Of a DNA stretch of 35,343 nt, positions 22,144-30,174 are shown piece after piece. How positions within the stretch are numbered: position 1 is the first letter of the stretch; every line of letters starts with the position of its first letter. Both the position numbers and the translations under genes were made by a program. The notes beneath the pieces were generated by a model. That model did not search any database. It was not told the origin of the DNA and was given only the letters and a program-made list of their open reading frames with translations. The stretch comes from Bacillota bacterium (GTDB lineage Bacteria > Bacillota_I > Bacilli_A > RF39 > UBA660): contig SVAK01000009.1 in the NCBI GenBank assembly GCA_015059445.1, positions 1-35,343 on the forward strand, given 5' to 3'.

Positions 22144-24008
22144 TAAACGACACTCCTTCCCATAATTCGATTTTGATTATTTATATAGTTAACTGTTGAA
22201 CGTCCTATAACTTTTCCATCAAGTGAAACACTAAAGTCTTTTTCTTCTAATTTTTCAATTAATGTGTTCAATAAACTATTAGTTTCATCATTGCCACGAT
22301 TAAAGTATTCATAACTATTAAATTTTTTAGGTACAACTGCTTCGCCTTTATGAATATATGCTAATTGATCATTTGGCACATAATTAGTACCGGTATCAAG
22401 TTTTGGTATATTTAATAAACTTAATTTTTTAATTTCAACACCAGGGATTTTATTAATAAGACCAATTGCTGCATTTATCGCTTTAATAAAACCATTGATT
22501 GTATTTTCTGCAAAACCAATTATTTTATTAACAACTGTTTTAAATGCACCACCTATTGCATTTCCAATTGTGGTACCTATTGTTGTAAATATAGATTTAA
22601 TTGTATTCCAAATATTTTTAAAGAATGTTCCGACCGAACTAAAAGCCTTTTTTATACCATTCCAAGCATCAGTAAATCTATCGCTAAACCACTTTCCAAT
22701 AGTACCAAAAATATTTTTTATACCTTCCCATAGTCCTTTAAACCAATTACCTATTGCACTAATACCTTTAGAAAGTGCAGATTTAACGTCATCCCAATTT
22801 TTAATTATCCATAATACACCTGCTGTTACAGCTGCCACTAATGCTGCAATTGCCATAGGTATTGCACCAAATGCTAATCCAACAGCTAAAACAATAGCTA
22901 ATAGTCCTCCTAAAATTAATGTCCAAGCTTTAGTTTGATTACCAGTTTCAGAAAAAAGTTCTTTAATGCCTAAAACCACAGCTACAATGCCAGCAATAGC
23001 TAATCCTATTGCAATCAAAGGAACAACTATTGCACCCAAACCAATTGCAGATAAGGAACCAGCTAAACCTAATGAAGTTAACGCTATCGCAATACCACCT
23101 AAACCTATCGCAAGTAACTCCCAATTATCTTTTAACCATATTCCAAAATTAGTTATAGTCTCAGTCCAACTAGTATCTAATTGAACATTTTTAAAAGCGT
23201 CAGTCCAACCTATGTTTGAATTATCAGCATTAGCACCTGCACTATTATCTGCAATATTATTTATTTCATCAAAACCACCTAATTGTCCTTTTAATGCCTT
23301 AACCGACTTATTAGTATCCATTGTATTTTTATTAGCTTTTTCCATTGCTTTGCCCAACAAATCTACACCAAATACCGCTTTTATAAATATATTTAAATAT
23401 CCTACTAATTTTAAAAAGAAATTAGCTAATTTCTCTAAAATAGGGGATAACATTGAACCTAATCCTACCCATACCGCTTGTAGCTTATTAGACAATTCTA
23501 TATCTTGAGATAAATATGCTGAACTTGCTCTTGATACTGCACGCCATATAGATTGAATACCAAATAAAGATAAAGCAAAACGTTTTATACTTTTTATGCC
23601 TTTATCAAAACTACTTTGAATATTTTTTCCAAACTTTTTCGTTTCAATACTTGCGGTACTTATTCTATTTTTTAAATCACTAAATAACTTACCTGCCTTA
23701 GCGATTTTGCTGGTATTAATTGTGTTAATATCCTTTTTCAAATCACTTATTCTTGTAGACACTGAACTAATTTGTTGTTGAGATACAGACCACCCATTAT
23801 TACTATCTTGAATTAATTTATTATACTCATTTTCTAAGTCCTGTAATTCTTTTTGTGCACCTTTGGTGTCCATATACATACCAGTTTCTAAATTTTGTTT
23901 AGCAATTTTACCAAAATCGACAATTTTATTTTTCATTTGTTCCATTTTCTGACTAAATTTTTCTGTTATGGCTTTCAGTTCTACACCAAACGTTTCTTTT
24001 TCTTCCAT
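22143..24008 (-). CDS. Tail tape measure protein
   Basis: 621 residues. N-terminal coiled coil (about 1-110), hydrophobic helices in the middle (LLAIGLGGIAIALTSLGLAG, LGGLLAIVLAVGLAFGAIPM), then tandem amphipathic W/F-rich repeats about 395-500 (KGLWEGIKNIFGTIGKWF, FFKNIWNTIKSIFTTIG) typical of tape measures, and a C-terminal LDTGTNYVPNDQLAYIHKGEAVVP module common in these proteins. Length at about 1.5 Å per residue predicts a tail near 90 nm. Follows the frameshifted chaperone, as usual. Confidence 0.92.
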   Translation of the reverse strand: MEEKETFGVELKAITEKFSQKMEQMKNKIVDFGKIAKQNLETGMYMDTKGAQKELQDLENEYNKLIQDSNNGWSVSQQQISSVSTRISDLKKDINTINTSKIAKAGKLFSDLKNRISTASIETKKFGKNIQSSFDKGIKSIKRFALSLFGIQSIWRAVSRASSAYLSQDIELSNKLQAVWVGLGSMLSPILEKLANFFLKLVGYLNIFIKAVFGVDLLGKAMEKANKNTMDTNKSVKALKGQLGGFDEINNIADNSAGANADNSNIGWTDAFKNVQLDTSWTETITNFGIWLKDNWELLAIGLGGIAIALTSLGLAGSLSAIGLGAIVVPLIAIGLAIAGIVAVVLGIKELFSETGNQTKAWTLILGGLLAIVLAVGLAFGAIPMAIAALVAAVTAGVLWIIKNWDDVKSALSKGISAIGNWFKGLWEGIKNIFGTIGKWFSDRFTDAWNGIKKAFSSVGTFFKNIWNTIKSIFTTIGTTIGNAIGGAFKTVVNKIIGFAENTINGFIKAINAAIGLINKIPGVEIKKLSLLNIPKLDTGTNYVPNDQLAYIHKGEAVVPKKFNSYEYFNRGNDETNSLLNTLIEKLEEKDFSVSLDGKVIGRSTVNYINNQNRIMGRSVV

Positions 24009-24309
24009 TATCTACCACCTCTTTTCAACCATTTTTCTTTTAAGAAATCAGGCATTTTAACACCTATCTTTTGAGGATATAATTCTGGAGAAGCATCTTC
24101 TGGTGTTTTTGGATAACTTTTTCCACCGAATGCTACACCAATTAAATTTGCTTCTTTCCACATACGATAAGCAAGTCCTTTTTTCCTCTGTTCTAAAGTA
24201 TTCATTAACTCTTTCACTGTCATTTCATACATTTGACTATAAGTTAAATCAAACTTTAAAAGTTCATCATATAAAATACTAACTAACTCTGTAGCACTTC
24301 TTGTTTTTT
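24008..24309 (-). CDS. Tail assembly chaperone, frameshift extension (T part)
   Basis: Reading in the -1 frame relative to the gene at 24283-24666. The frame is open from the A-run at 24304-24309 through 24008 and encodes TRSATELVSILYDELL, then SQMYEMTVKELMNTLEQRKKG. An internal ATG at 24232 exists but lacks a good SD and would lose the conserved lead. Like lambda gpGT, the product is expected as a fusion to the upstream chaperone; both forms bind the tape measure encoded next. Confidence 0.8.
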
Positions 24310-24666
24310 CTTCTCTTTTAGCGTTGCTTGGCTCTCTTCCTTGAACTGTAACATCTCTTCCAAGTCGCTTTTCTTCAAAAAACCTGATACCACAGCAGTT
24401 TCATAAATAACTTTAAAAACTATATCTTCTAATGTGTAACCATTATCTACCAATCTATCATATAATTCGTAAGCATCTTTATCGCTAAAATTAGGAACTA
24501 CACTCTTTCTCATATATTTTAATAATGTGGTAACAGTGGTTAAACTGTAATCTTGAATATAATCTAATAATTTTACTCCTGTCTTTTTTTCGATTTCTAC
24601 TGAATCTGCACTTCTTAATCTTAATTTAATTTCTTCTCCATCTAATTCTATAACATGATAATTCAT
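24283..24666 (-). CDS. Tail assembly chaperone (G part)
   Basis: 127 residues from the ATG at 24666, seven bases after AAGGAG (an upstream ATG at 24693 has no SD). NYHVIELDGEEIKLRLRSADSVEIEKKTGVKLLDYI and helical remainder fit the small tail-chaperone family located between tail tube and tape measure. It ends in a lysine-rich tail containing an AAAAAA slip run, 18 nt before its stop. Confidence 0.82.
   Translation of the reverse strand: MNYHVIELDGEEIKLRLRSADSVEIEKKTGVKLLDYIQDYSLTTVTTLLKYMRKSVVPNFSDKDAYELYDRLVDNGYTLEDIVFKVIYETAVVSGFLKKSDLEEMLQFKEESQATLKEKKKQEVLQS
24304..24309 (-). other. Programmed -1 frameshift site (A-run)
   Basis: Six A on the minus strand (zero-frame AAG AAA AAA CAA). 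A slip of -1 reads AAA ACA and enters the extension frame, which is offset correctly (461 bases between the two ATGs at 24693 and 24232 leaves remainder 2). The heptamer is not a perfect X XXY YYZ; another AAA (after CTA, at 24318-24320) could also slip. Confidence 0.7.
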
Positions 24667-24689
24667 AATTAATCTCCTTCTTTCTATAT

Positions 24690-24774
24690 ACAAAAAAAGA
24701 GGTATAAAGAATACTAAACACCTCTTTAATCATTTGATTAAGGTAAGTAAATCTAGTTTATCTTTATACCTCTT
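24690..24774 (-). terminator. Terminator with alternative stems between tail tube and chaperone genes
   Basis: AAGAGGTATAAAGA (24697-24710) and its complement at 24761-24774 make a perfect 14-bp stem followed on the minus strand by seven T. Between the arms lie a TTAATCA/TGATTAA hairpin (24726-24741) and a second strand, ACCTCTTT on the plus strand at 24720-24727, that can pair with the same 3' arm over 8 bp. Two upstream arms thus compete for one terminator arm. It would lower expression of genes after the abundant tail tube protein. Confidence 0.7.
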
Positions 24775-24788
24775 ATATCTCTATTATT

Positions 24789-25229
24789 TTATTCAGCCGT
24801 AGGAATTGTTCTCTCAATTTCGCTTACAGGACTGTGATACATTCCAAATTTAAGCAAATCACCACTAGAACCGCCCTTTATATCTGTTCTAACAGCACTA
24901 CGATATGATATTTCTATTCCATTAGCAAAAGTTAGCCACCAATAGTAAACTTCGCCAGAATCTTCAAGATCACTTGCTAATTTAATATTACTTGTAGCAC
25001 TTGGATCCTCAAGGTTATACTCATATGCTAAATTAACAGCTGGCATTAAACCATATTTTGATGTTTCATACTTAGTATTATCTAAAGTAGTAGTATCAAT
25101 TTGATTAGGTTCTCCACCAATATCAGGAACAGTTATCAAACCCTTAATTTGAGTTCTCTCACCATCTAAAGTTGACGCATACTCTAACTTAGTACCGTTA
25201 TATGTAGAATAGTTTAAAGTTTCTTCCAT
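24789..25229 (-). CDS. Major tail (tube) protein
   Basis: 146 residues from the ATG at 25229 after GGAGG. LEYASTLDGERTQIKGLITVPDIGGEPNQIDTTTLDNTKYETSKYGLM is the signature N-terminal pattern of small siphophage tube proteins; beta-rich throughout and ending RTIPTAE. Followed by the terminator-like structure, consistent with high expression. Confidence 0.88.
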   Translation of the reverse strand: MEETLNYSTYNGTKLEYASTLDGERTQIKGLITVPDIGGEPNQIDTTTLDNTKYETSKYGLMPAVNLAYEYNLEDPSATSNIKLASDLEDSGEVYYWWLTFANGIEISYRSAVRTDIKGGSSGDLLKFGMYHSPVSEIERTIPTAE

Positions 25230-25242
25230 GTTATCCTCCATT

Positions 25243-25614
25243 TTAACTTATAATTTTGTTATTTATTTGGTTATAAATACCGAAACCAGTTACTTGAATT
25301 TTTTGTACACCATTATCTATAGAGACATCCTTATAACTAGCCCTAATATTTATTTCCTTTAATTTTGATATGATTTTTCTTGTGAACTCATCAATTATTG
25401 ATAAAGTGTCTTCAGCAAAATCATTTTTTCTTACAACATATCCAATTATTGATACTCTCATTGTATAGTTTTTATCCATATCACTATTTTGATAGTCCTC
25501 TTGAATTTGATATTCAAAATAAGTTTTATTATTTTCAAATATATTGTCAGGTTGAAAAGGACCTATATCAATATTATCTATTTCTTCTAGTTTTTGTTGA
25601 ATAAATTCTCTCAT
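25243..25614 (-). CDS. Tail completion/terminator protein
   Basis: 123 residues, between the gp10-like protein and the tail tube. FIQQKLEEIDNI, YFEYQIQEDYQNSDMDKNYTMRVSIIGYVV and IQVTGFGIYNQ show the small alpha-beta fold of tail terminators (lambda gpU group by position). The start overlaps the upstream stop (ATGA). Confidence 0.7.
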   Translation of the reverse strand: MREFIQQKLEEIDNIDIGPFQPDNIFENNKTYFEYQIQEDYQNSDMDKNYTMRVSIIGYVVRKNDFAEDTLSIIDEFTRKIISKLKEINIRASYKDVSIDNGVQKIQVTGFGIYNQINNKIIS

Positions 25615-26105
25615 TTTTTAAAAGCCTCCCTTAATTTTTTCTTATAATAATCTTTATTAGAATTTAAAGCAGGAACAAAGTGAGGTTTTGGTTTTTGTGC
25701 ATAAGCAATATAAAATTCTTTACCATCAATAATTATCTTTCGACCAATTGCATGATCTACAGATGTAGATGGAACGAACCAATAACGATAACCACTTGCA
25801 ATAAAAGTAGGTGTTTTTCCTATATGTGGTTCTAAGGCATAAATACCTGTTCCATGTTCTATCATTCTACCTATTGCATGTCCTTCACTCATTAAATCAG
25901 TATAGATAGACGTAGTAATTACACCATTTTCAATCTTGGTTTCTCCGAGTTTTATACTCGAAGAATATCTTCCACTACCAGGGGCTAAAGTCCTCACATC
26001 ATCACAAATTTTGGCCGCCGCTTCTCTTTGTTTATCTGCTATTCTTTTTTCTAATTTAGACGACCATAAAAATATTGTTCTATCTAATTCGCCAATCTTT
26101 TTCAT
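25611..26105 (-). CDS. HK97 gp10-like neck protein
   Basis: 164 residues from the ATG at 26105, which overlaps the upstream TGA (ATGA); a TTG at 26126 would add seven residues. AAAKICDDVRTLAPGSGRYSSSIKL, SEGHAIGRMIEHGTG and KPKPHFVPALN are the typical blocks of the HK97 gp10 family, which completes the neck or tail top. Confidence 0.85.
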   Translation of the reverse strand: MKKIGELDRTIFLWSSKLEKRIADKQREAAAKICDDVRTLAPGSGRYSSSIKLGETKIENGVITTSIYTDLMSEGHAIGRMIEHGTGIYALEPHIGKTPTFIASGYRYWFVPSTSVDHAIGRKIIIDGKEFYIAYAQKPKPHFVPALNSNKDYYKKKLREAFKK

Positions 26106-26434
26106 AATCTTTCTAAATCTATCCAATTATTCATTACAGAAGTTATTTTATACCTGACATTTTTTATTGTAATTATATACGTAGATATATTGTCTTGAGT
26201 ATTGTTAACTTTGCTTTGTAATAATTGCTCTAATCGTTTTAAAGAAGACCTTATTCTAAGCATTTTATTTATATTTGCACCATACATATTTGCACTTATC
26301 TCATCAATTATTTCTTGTGGTTGAACTTTATATTTTTCCTTAAATACATAAGTATTCATGAATGAACCATTTGCATTTTTATTTTTCTCAACTTTATAAA
26401 GATCTGCATCAATTAAATATCTTAATTGTGTCAT
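26102..26434 (-). CDS. Head-closure/stopper-like protein
   Basis: 110 residues, third of the connector genes. TQLRYLIDADLYKVEKNKNANGS and a late beta pattern (TYIITIKNVRYKITSVMNNWIDLER) fit the head-tail stopper (SPP1 gp16-like) by position. Overlaps both neighbours by 4 bp. Confidence 0.65.
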   Translation of the reverse strand: MTQLRYLIDADLYKVEKNKNANGSFMNTYVFKEKYKVQPQEIIDEISANMYGANINKMLRIRSSLKRLEQLLQSKVNNTQDNISTYIITIKNVRYKITSVMNNWIDLERL

Positions 26435-26751
26435 AGCAGTATCCTCTTTTGTTGTCTAATAATATCTTTTTGCATTTGTTCCATTGCATCGCTATATGTA
26501 TTACTAATACCACTTTGGCTATTTGAAGTTACGTCTTCAGTTCCACGTTGCAAATATATTGTTTTAACTGCTTTTTTTATATTACTTTTTAACAATGTCA
26601 ATTGAGTATCAATATCTTTTTTATGTTGTCTGTTAGACATAAATAGAGCATCATTTATAACGTCTTCTAACAGACTATCTATAACCTGTATATCATCACG
26701 ATAATTATCTGATAAATCTCTAATAATTTCATTCAAGATTCTGTTTTTCAT
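26431..26751 (-). CDS. Head-tail connector (gp6-like adaptor)
   Basis: 106 residues, all-helical, directly after the capsid gene (IIRDLSDNYRDDIQVIDSLLEDVINDALFMSN, ILKSNIKKAVKTIYLQRGTEDVTS). The helical pattern and RGxExxxS near the C-terminus are typical of the adaptor family (HK97 gp6/SPP1 gp15). Confidence 0.78.
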   Translation of the reverse strand: MKNRILNEIIRDLSDNYRDDIQVIDSLLEDVINDALFMSNRQHKKDIDTQLTLLKSNIKKAVKTIYLQRGTEDVTSNSQSGISNTYSDAMEQMQKDIIRQQKRILL

Positions 26752-26770
26752 TTCATGATGCCCCTTTCTA

Positions 26771-27628
26771 CTAAGCAGTTACTTTTTTAACAATTACTTG
26801 TTCTGGACTATTAACTGTCATACCAGAATTATATTCAACTTGAGCTTTAGAACCATTGAAGTTTTCGCTATCAATTAAACGATACATTTCCATATTATCT
26901 AATAATGAGAATGCTTCATTATAACCAACAATCATTTCAACGTCTGTTAAATCAACTGTCTTTAAAGCACCAGCATGATCATAATATTGTGCTTCTGCTT
27001 CATCAAATGCATTACATTCGATAATAGCTAAACCAAAACGTTTTAACATTTCACCACTTACTACTGCTGGATCATTTACAGATTGAAGTCCTAATACTGA
27101 TAAAGCCATAGCATAAATATCAGTTGATACCATTGCATAATTTGCTTTACCTTTTGCATCTTTAATTGCTTTACGTAATGAAGTTAATTTATCAACTAAA
27201 TTTTCTTTAGTAGTTTCTTCTGTGTCTTCTGAAACCGTTCCCTCATTAACTAAACATGCAATTGCAGAATATTGACGAGCTTCTTTAGTTTGATTTAAAC
27301 TATCTGCAAGATATTCTTCACCCATAGCGAAACTAACTGCATTTGCTTGTACTCCATAAATTTTTCTTGATTTTTGGAAATTATTATTGAAAATGATAGG
27401 TATTAGTTCATCACCAATAGCTTCATCAGTAAAATCACGTCCTGGTGTTCCTACTGTAACTTTATTTCCCTTTCCTAATTTGTGAACATAAATTCCTCCT
27501 GCAGGGCCTACTTCATACTTATCTGTATAAGTAACTCCTGGGATTAATACTGTATCTGAATACAGATTTGGTTCGATTGTTGATGCATATCTTTCATCAA
27601 CGTGTTGATTGCCGTATAATACTGCCAT
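26771..27628 (-). CDS. Major capsid protein
   Basis: 285 residues after GGAGGAG. Sequence patterns (RYASTIEPNLYSDTVLIPGVTYTDKYE, DELIPIIFNNNFQKSRKIYG, AMVSTDIYAMALSVLG, FGLAIIECNAFDEAEAQYYDHAG) and the place between scaffold and connector genes fit a HK97-fold capsid of the group lacking a fused protease. No protease gene is seen, so maturation probably uses the separate scaffold. Confidence 0.9.
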   Translation of the reverse strand: MAVLYGNQHVDERYASTIEPNLYSDTVLIPGVTYTDKYEVGPAGGIYVHKLGKGNKVTVGTPGRDFTDEAIGDELIPIIFNNNFQKSRKIYGVQANAVSFAMGEEYLADSLNQTKEARQYSAIACLVNEGTVSEDTEETTKENLVDKLTSLRKAIKDAKGKANYAMVSTDIYAMALSVLGLQSVNDPAVVSGEMLKRFGLAIIECNAFDEAEAQYYDHAGALKTVDLTDVEMIVGYNEAFSLLDNMEMYRLIDSENFNGSKAQVEYNSGMTVNSPEQVIVKKVTA

Positions 27629-27642
27629 ATAATTTTCTCCTC

Positions 27643-28206
27643 CTATTTTCCCTTATTAAAGTAAGGGTTATTTCCATATTTTTTATTTAAATATTCTTGG
27701 TCTGAATTAAAATTCATTCCATGTATTTGTTTTGGACCTTTTTCTTGTAATCTCTTGTTTACTTCTTTTTCAATTGCTTTATCCATTACAGATTTCATTG
27801 TTTCTAATTTAGTCTTAACAGTTTCAGCATTTTCTTTTCCATAATCAATTAATTCAAGCAAGGAAATGTCCAATTCCTTTTCTGTAGCAATTTTCATTGC
27901 TTGTTCTTTTAATTCATAAGCATTTAATTTTGATAAAGCATCATTTTTTTCTTTTTCAGCCTTTTCAAGTTCATACTTGTGTTTTTCGTCTGCATCCATC
28001 TTGGCTAATTTTTCAGCTTCAGTTTTTTTAGCCTCTGCCTCTTGAATTATTTCAGCCTTAATTTTTTCTTTTTCAGCAGATATAATTTTGTTTAATTCTG
28101 CTCTCGTATATGTTTTTTCTGCTTTTTTATTTTCAGTTCCAACATCTACTTGAGTTGAATTTTCTACTGTTTCGGTAGTAGTTACCATATCTTTGTTATT
28201 TTCCAT
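27643..28206 (-). CDS. Capsid scaffolding protein
   Basis: 187 residues from the ATG at 28206 (GGAGGAG upstream). Highly charged coiled coil (RAELNKIISAEKEKIKAEII, AEKEKNDALSKLNAYELKEQ) with the terminal GMNFNSDQEYLNKKYGNNPYFNKGK, the classic shape of the GP20/DUF4355 scaffold family. Confidence 0.9.
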   Translation of the reverse strand: MENNKDMVTTTETVENSTQVDVGTENKKAEKTYTRAELNKIISAEKEKIKAEIIQEAEAKKTEAEKLAKMDADEKHKYELEKAEKEKNDALSKLNAYELKEQAMKIATEKELDISLLELIDYGKENAETVKTKLETMKSVMDKAIEKEVNKRLQEKGPKQIHGMNFNSDQEYLNKKYGNNPYFNKGK

Positions 28207-28242
28207 AACTCCTCCTATCAATCACGGTTTGATATAACCAAA

Positions 28243-28309
28243 TAATCCGTTGCGGTGGATTAAACCAGGTGTCCTTGTAGGATTTGCACCTACTTATACT
28301 TTTAGGACA
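28243..28309 (-). ncRNA. Structured leader upstream of the scaffold-capsid genes
   Basis: In the minus-strand RNA: TGTCCT (28309-28304) pairs with AGGACA (28275-28270), enclosing GTAGG-TGCAAAT-CCTAC, which looks like a tRNA T-arm on an acceptor stem; then TAATCC-loop-GGATTA (28262-28243). These helices fill the space between the Com-like gene and the scaffold SD. Could regulate capsid translation or be a relic of a tRNA. Confidence 0.5.
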
Positions 28310-28310
28310 T

Positions 28311-28335
28311 AAAAAAACGCCTATTTCTAAGCGTT
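28311..28335 (-). terminator. Terminator after the Com-like gene
   Basis: AACGC/GCGTT stem with the gene's stop codon in the loop, followed on the minus strand by seven T. A short stem, so probably leaky; the capsid genes must be read through it or from a promoter I cannot see. Confidence 0.6.
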
Positions 28336-28494
28336 ATCTTTTATTTTTCTATTAAATTCTGTAATCTTTTTACATCTAGGACATTTTATTTCTAATTTGT
28401 AATTGCCACGTAATTTACCTTTAAATAATAATCTATTACAATATCCACAACGAAATTGTTGCATTATTATTTTGTATAGCTCTTTTTCTTTCAT
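28327..28494 (-). CDS. Com-like zinc-finger protein
   Basis: 55 residues: ATG at 28494, TAG at 28327-28329. The core FRCGYCNRLLFKGKLRGNYKLEIKCPRCKKI has the CxxC...CxxC arrangement and the CNRLLFK/EIKCPRC blocks of the phage Mu Com family, an RNA-binding translational activator in Mu. Located between the minor-capsid and scaffold genes and directly upstream of a structured leader. SD AAAGGATA lies a few bases before the ATG. The gene is short and easily missed. Confidence 0.85.
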   Translation of the reverse strand: MKEKELYKIIMQQFRCGYCNRLLFKGKLRGNYKLEIKCPRCKKITEFNRKIKDNA

Positions 28495-28516
28495 AAAATA
28501 TCCTTTCTTTAGGTAT

Positions 28517-28539
28517 TAAAAAAACACCTAATAGGTGTT
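28517..28539 (-). terminator. Palindromic terminator after the 64-aa gene
   Basis: AACACCTA-A-TAGGTGTT (28523-28539), followed on the minus strand by eight T. The right arm overlaps the stop codon. Strong-looking, though it sits inside the structural gene cluster. Confidence 0.75.
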
Positions 28540-28732
28540 ATTTAAATTTATTTTCTTCATAATCAAAGATATAATCGTATACTCTTTCTTTTTGTTCTAA
28601 TGTATTCCAATCTAAACGAAAAAGCTTATATAATAATTCATCATATTCCTTTTGTGTTTCTATCTCTAAATTAATATCATTATCAATTAAAAATTGTATA
28701 TCTTCTTCAATTAATATTTTCCTTAGATCCAT
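28538..28732 (-). CDS. Small acidic protein after the minor capsid gene
   Basis: 64 residues. ATG at 28732 eight bases after AAAGGAG, inside the last 26 bases of the minor-capsid gene. Very acidic (DLRKILIEEDIQFLIDNDINLEIE, YDYIFDYEENKF). Not recognised. Because its partner carries a C-terminal toxin-like domain, an immunity or chaperone role for this adjacent acidic protein is possible, as is a simple structural one. Confidence 0.65.
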   Translation of the reverse strand: MDLRKILIEEDIQFLIDNDINLEIETQKEYDELLYKLFRLDWNTLEQKERVYDYIFDYEENKFK

Positions 28733-30164
28733 TGTATTTTCTCCTTTTCATTACAGAAGAGATTTTTTTCGATGTAACACCAACTGTAACAATTACACGT
28801 TCATCAATAGTATAATCATAGCTGTTATGTTTCTCGCTATACCATGACATTTCATAATTATTTAATATATTCTTTATTGTATTTAAATCAATCTTACGTT
28901 CAGCCATTCTATAAATACCATGAATACTAGCACCTTTTAATTTTTCTTTTATTCCTTGACTATTTACAAAAACAAAATCCTCTAGTTTTTTACTATCTTT
29001 ATATGCTTTATGATAATCATCAAAATCAATTTTCTTTGTTCCAGGTCCTATTTCAATTTGAGATTTATAATCATTATATATCAGTTCTTTTTCCTTCATC
29101 TCTTCATAATAATTATGAATATTATACACTTTTTCCTTAAATTCTTCAAATGTATTAGGAATATTTAATTCTTTTTTTAATCTCAAATTATTATACATAA
29201 CAATTAATGAATTGTCAGAATAAATATTATATGTTATTGTACTTCTACACCAGTGGAAATGATTATTTATTGGTGGAAGATTTTCACCTAAAACTAAACC
29301 TTTTGTACGATAAGTAATTATTTTTTTATCTACTTCACTATATCGTTGATAAACATTAATATCATCTAATTTAAATATGAGATTATCTAACGTAGAACAC
29401 ATTTTAGTTGTTCTTTTATCTATTTCAGCGATAAATCTACATTGCTTAACATTATTATCTATTCCAGCTTGTAAATACCCATGATTATTCAAAGCATCAG
29501 TTATATTACCGATTCCACCACTCATTGTATCTATTTTAAGAAGCTTATTTTGTTGTTTTAGAAATAATTCTTTATACGATAGATTATCAACATTGAGTTT
29601 TTTACCTATTTGAATATCTATTAAAGTCTTTTTAAAAGTTTCCTCAGCATTTGTTAAAGCTAATGAATATAAATATTCTTCGGCAGTTGCATTAAGTAAT
29701 GGAATATTCAATAATGAGTAAACTATTTCACGTTCTAGCGATATGGGATTTAACTCTAAATCTTTTAATCCTCTTTGATATCCATCATTAGCAACATTGT
29801 AAAATAAAAGATTGTTATATTCATCTAGAGTTTTATTCTCTTCAATATAACAACCTAATATCATTATTTCTAGCATTTCTTTATATGTCACATTAGACTT
29901 GTTTAATATTAAACGTGCTTTGTAGCCATAATAATCACTCAACAAACCTTTTTCTTTTAGGTCTTTGATAAATCTATCCAAACGGCCTTTTTCTTGCTTA
30001 TTTATGTGTTTATTAATGTCTTTATATTCTATATTGATACTATTAAATATATCTTGTAATTTATCTCTTGTCTTTCGATTAATTTTTTTATAATCTTTCA
30101 ACCACTGTTTAAGATATTTATCAGTATTTTTCCATGTTTCATTTAGTATTTGTTCATTTTTCAT
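28707..30164 (-). CDS. Minor capsid (head morphogenesis) protein with a C-terminal DUF4258-like domain
   Basis: 485 residues. The first 330 fit the SPP1 gp7/Mu gpF minor head family: helical N-terminus, then CRFIAEIDKRTTKMCSTLDN, LPPINNHFHWCRSTITYN (the conserved HxxCRxxI). After a linker, residues about 408-475 form an added domain (GASIHGIYRMAERKIDLNTIKNILNN, YDYTIDERVIVTV) resembling DUF4258/BrnT-type RelE-superfamily domains sometimes fused to phage head proteins. That domain could be a ribonuclease-like effector packaged in the head. Followed in overlap by a small acidic gene. Confidence 0.82.
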   Translation of the reverse strand: MKNEQILNETWKNTDKYLKQWLKDYKKINRKTRDKLQDIFNSINIEYKDINKHINKQEKGRLDRFIKDLKEKGLLSDYYGYKARLILNKSNVTYKEMLEIMILGCYIEENKTLDEYNNLLFYNVANDGYQRGLKDLELNPISLEREIVYSLLNIPLLNATAEEYLYSLALTNAEETFKKTLIDIQIGKKLNVDNLSYKELFLKQQNKLLKIDTMSGGIGNITDALNNHGYLQAGIDNNVKQCRFIAEIDKRTTKMCSTLDNLIFKLDDINVYQRYSEVDKKIITYRTKGLVLGENLPPINNHFHWCRSTITYNIYSDNSLIVMYNNLRLKKELNIPNTFEEFKEKVYNIHNYYEEMKEKELIYNDYKSQIEIGPGTKKIDFDDYHKAYKDSKKLEDFVFVNSQGIKEKLKGASIHGIYRMAERKIDLNTIKNILNNYEMSWYSEKHNSYDYTIDERVIVTVGVTSKKISSVMKRRKYNGSKENIN

Positions 30165-30174
30165 TTACAAACAC

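Noticed and set aside
22495-23508. Three long plus-strand open frames opposite the tape measure gene
   Set aside because: They mirror the repeated hydrophobic codons of the tape measure, have no convincing ribosome site, and give P/A/I-rich products without domains.
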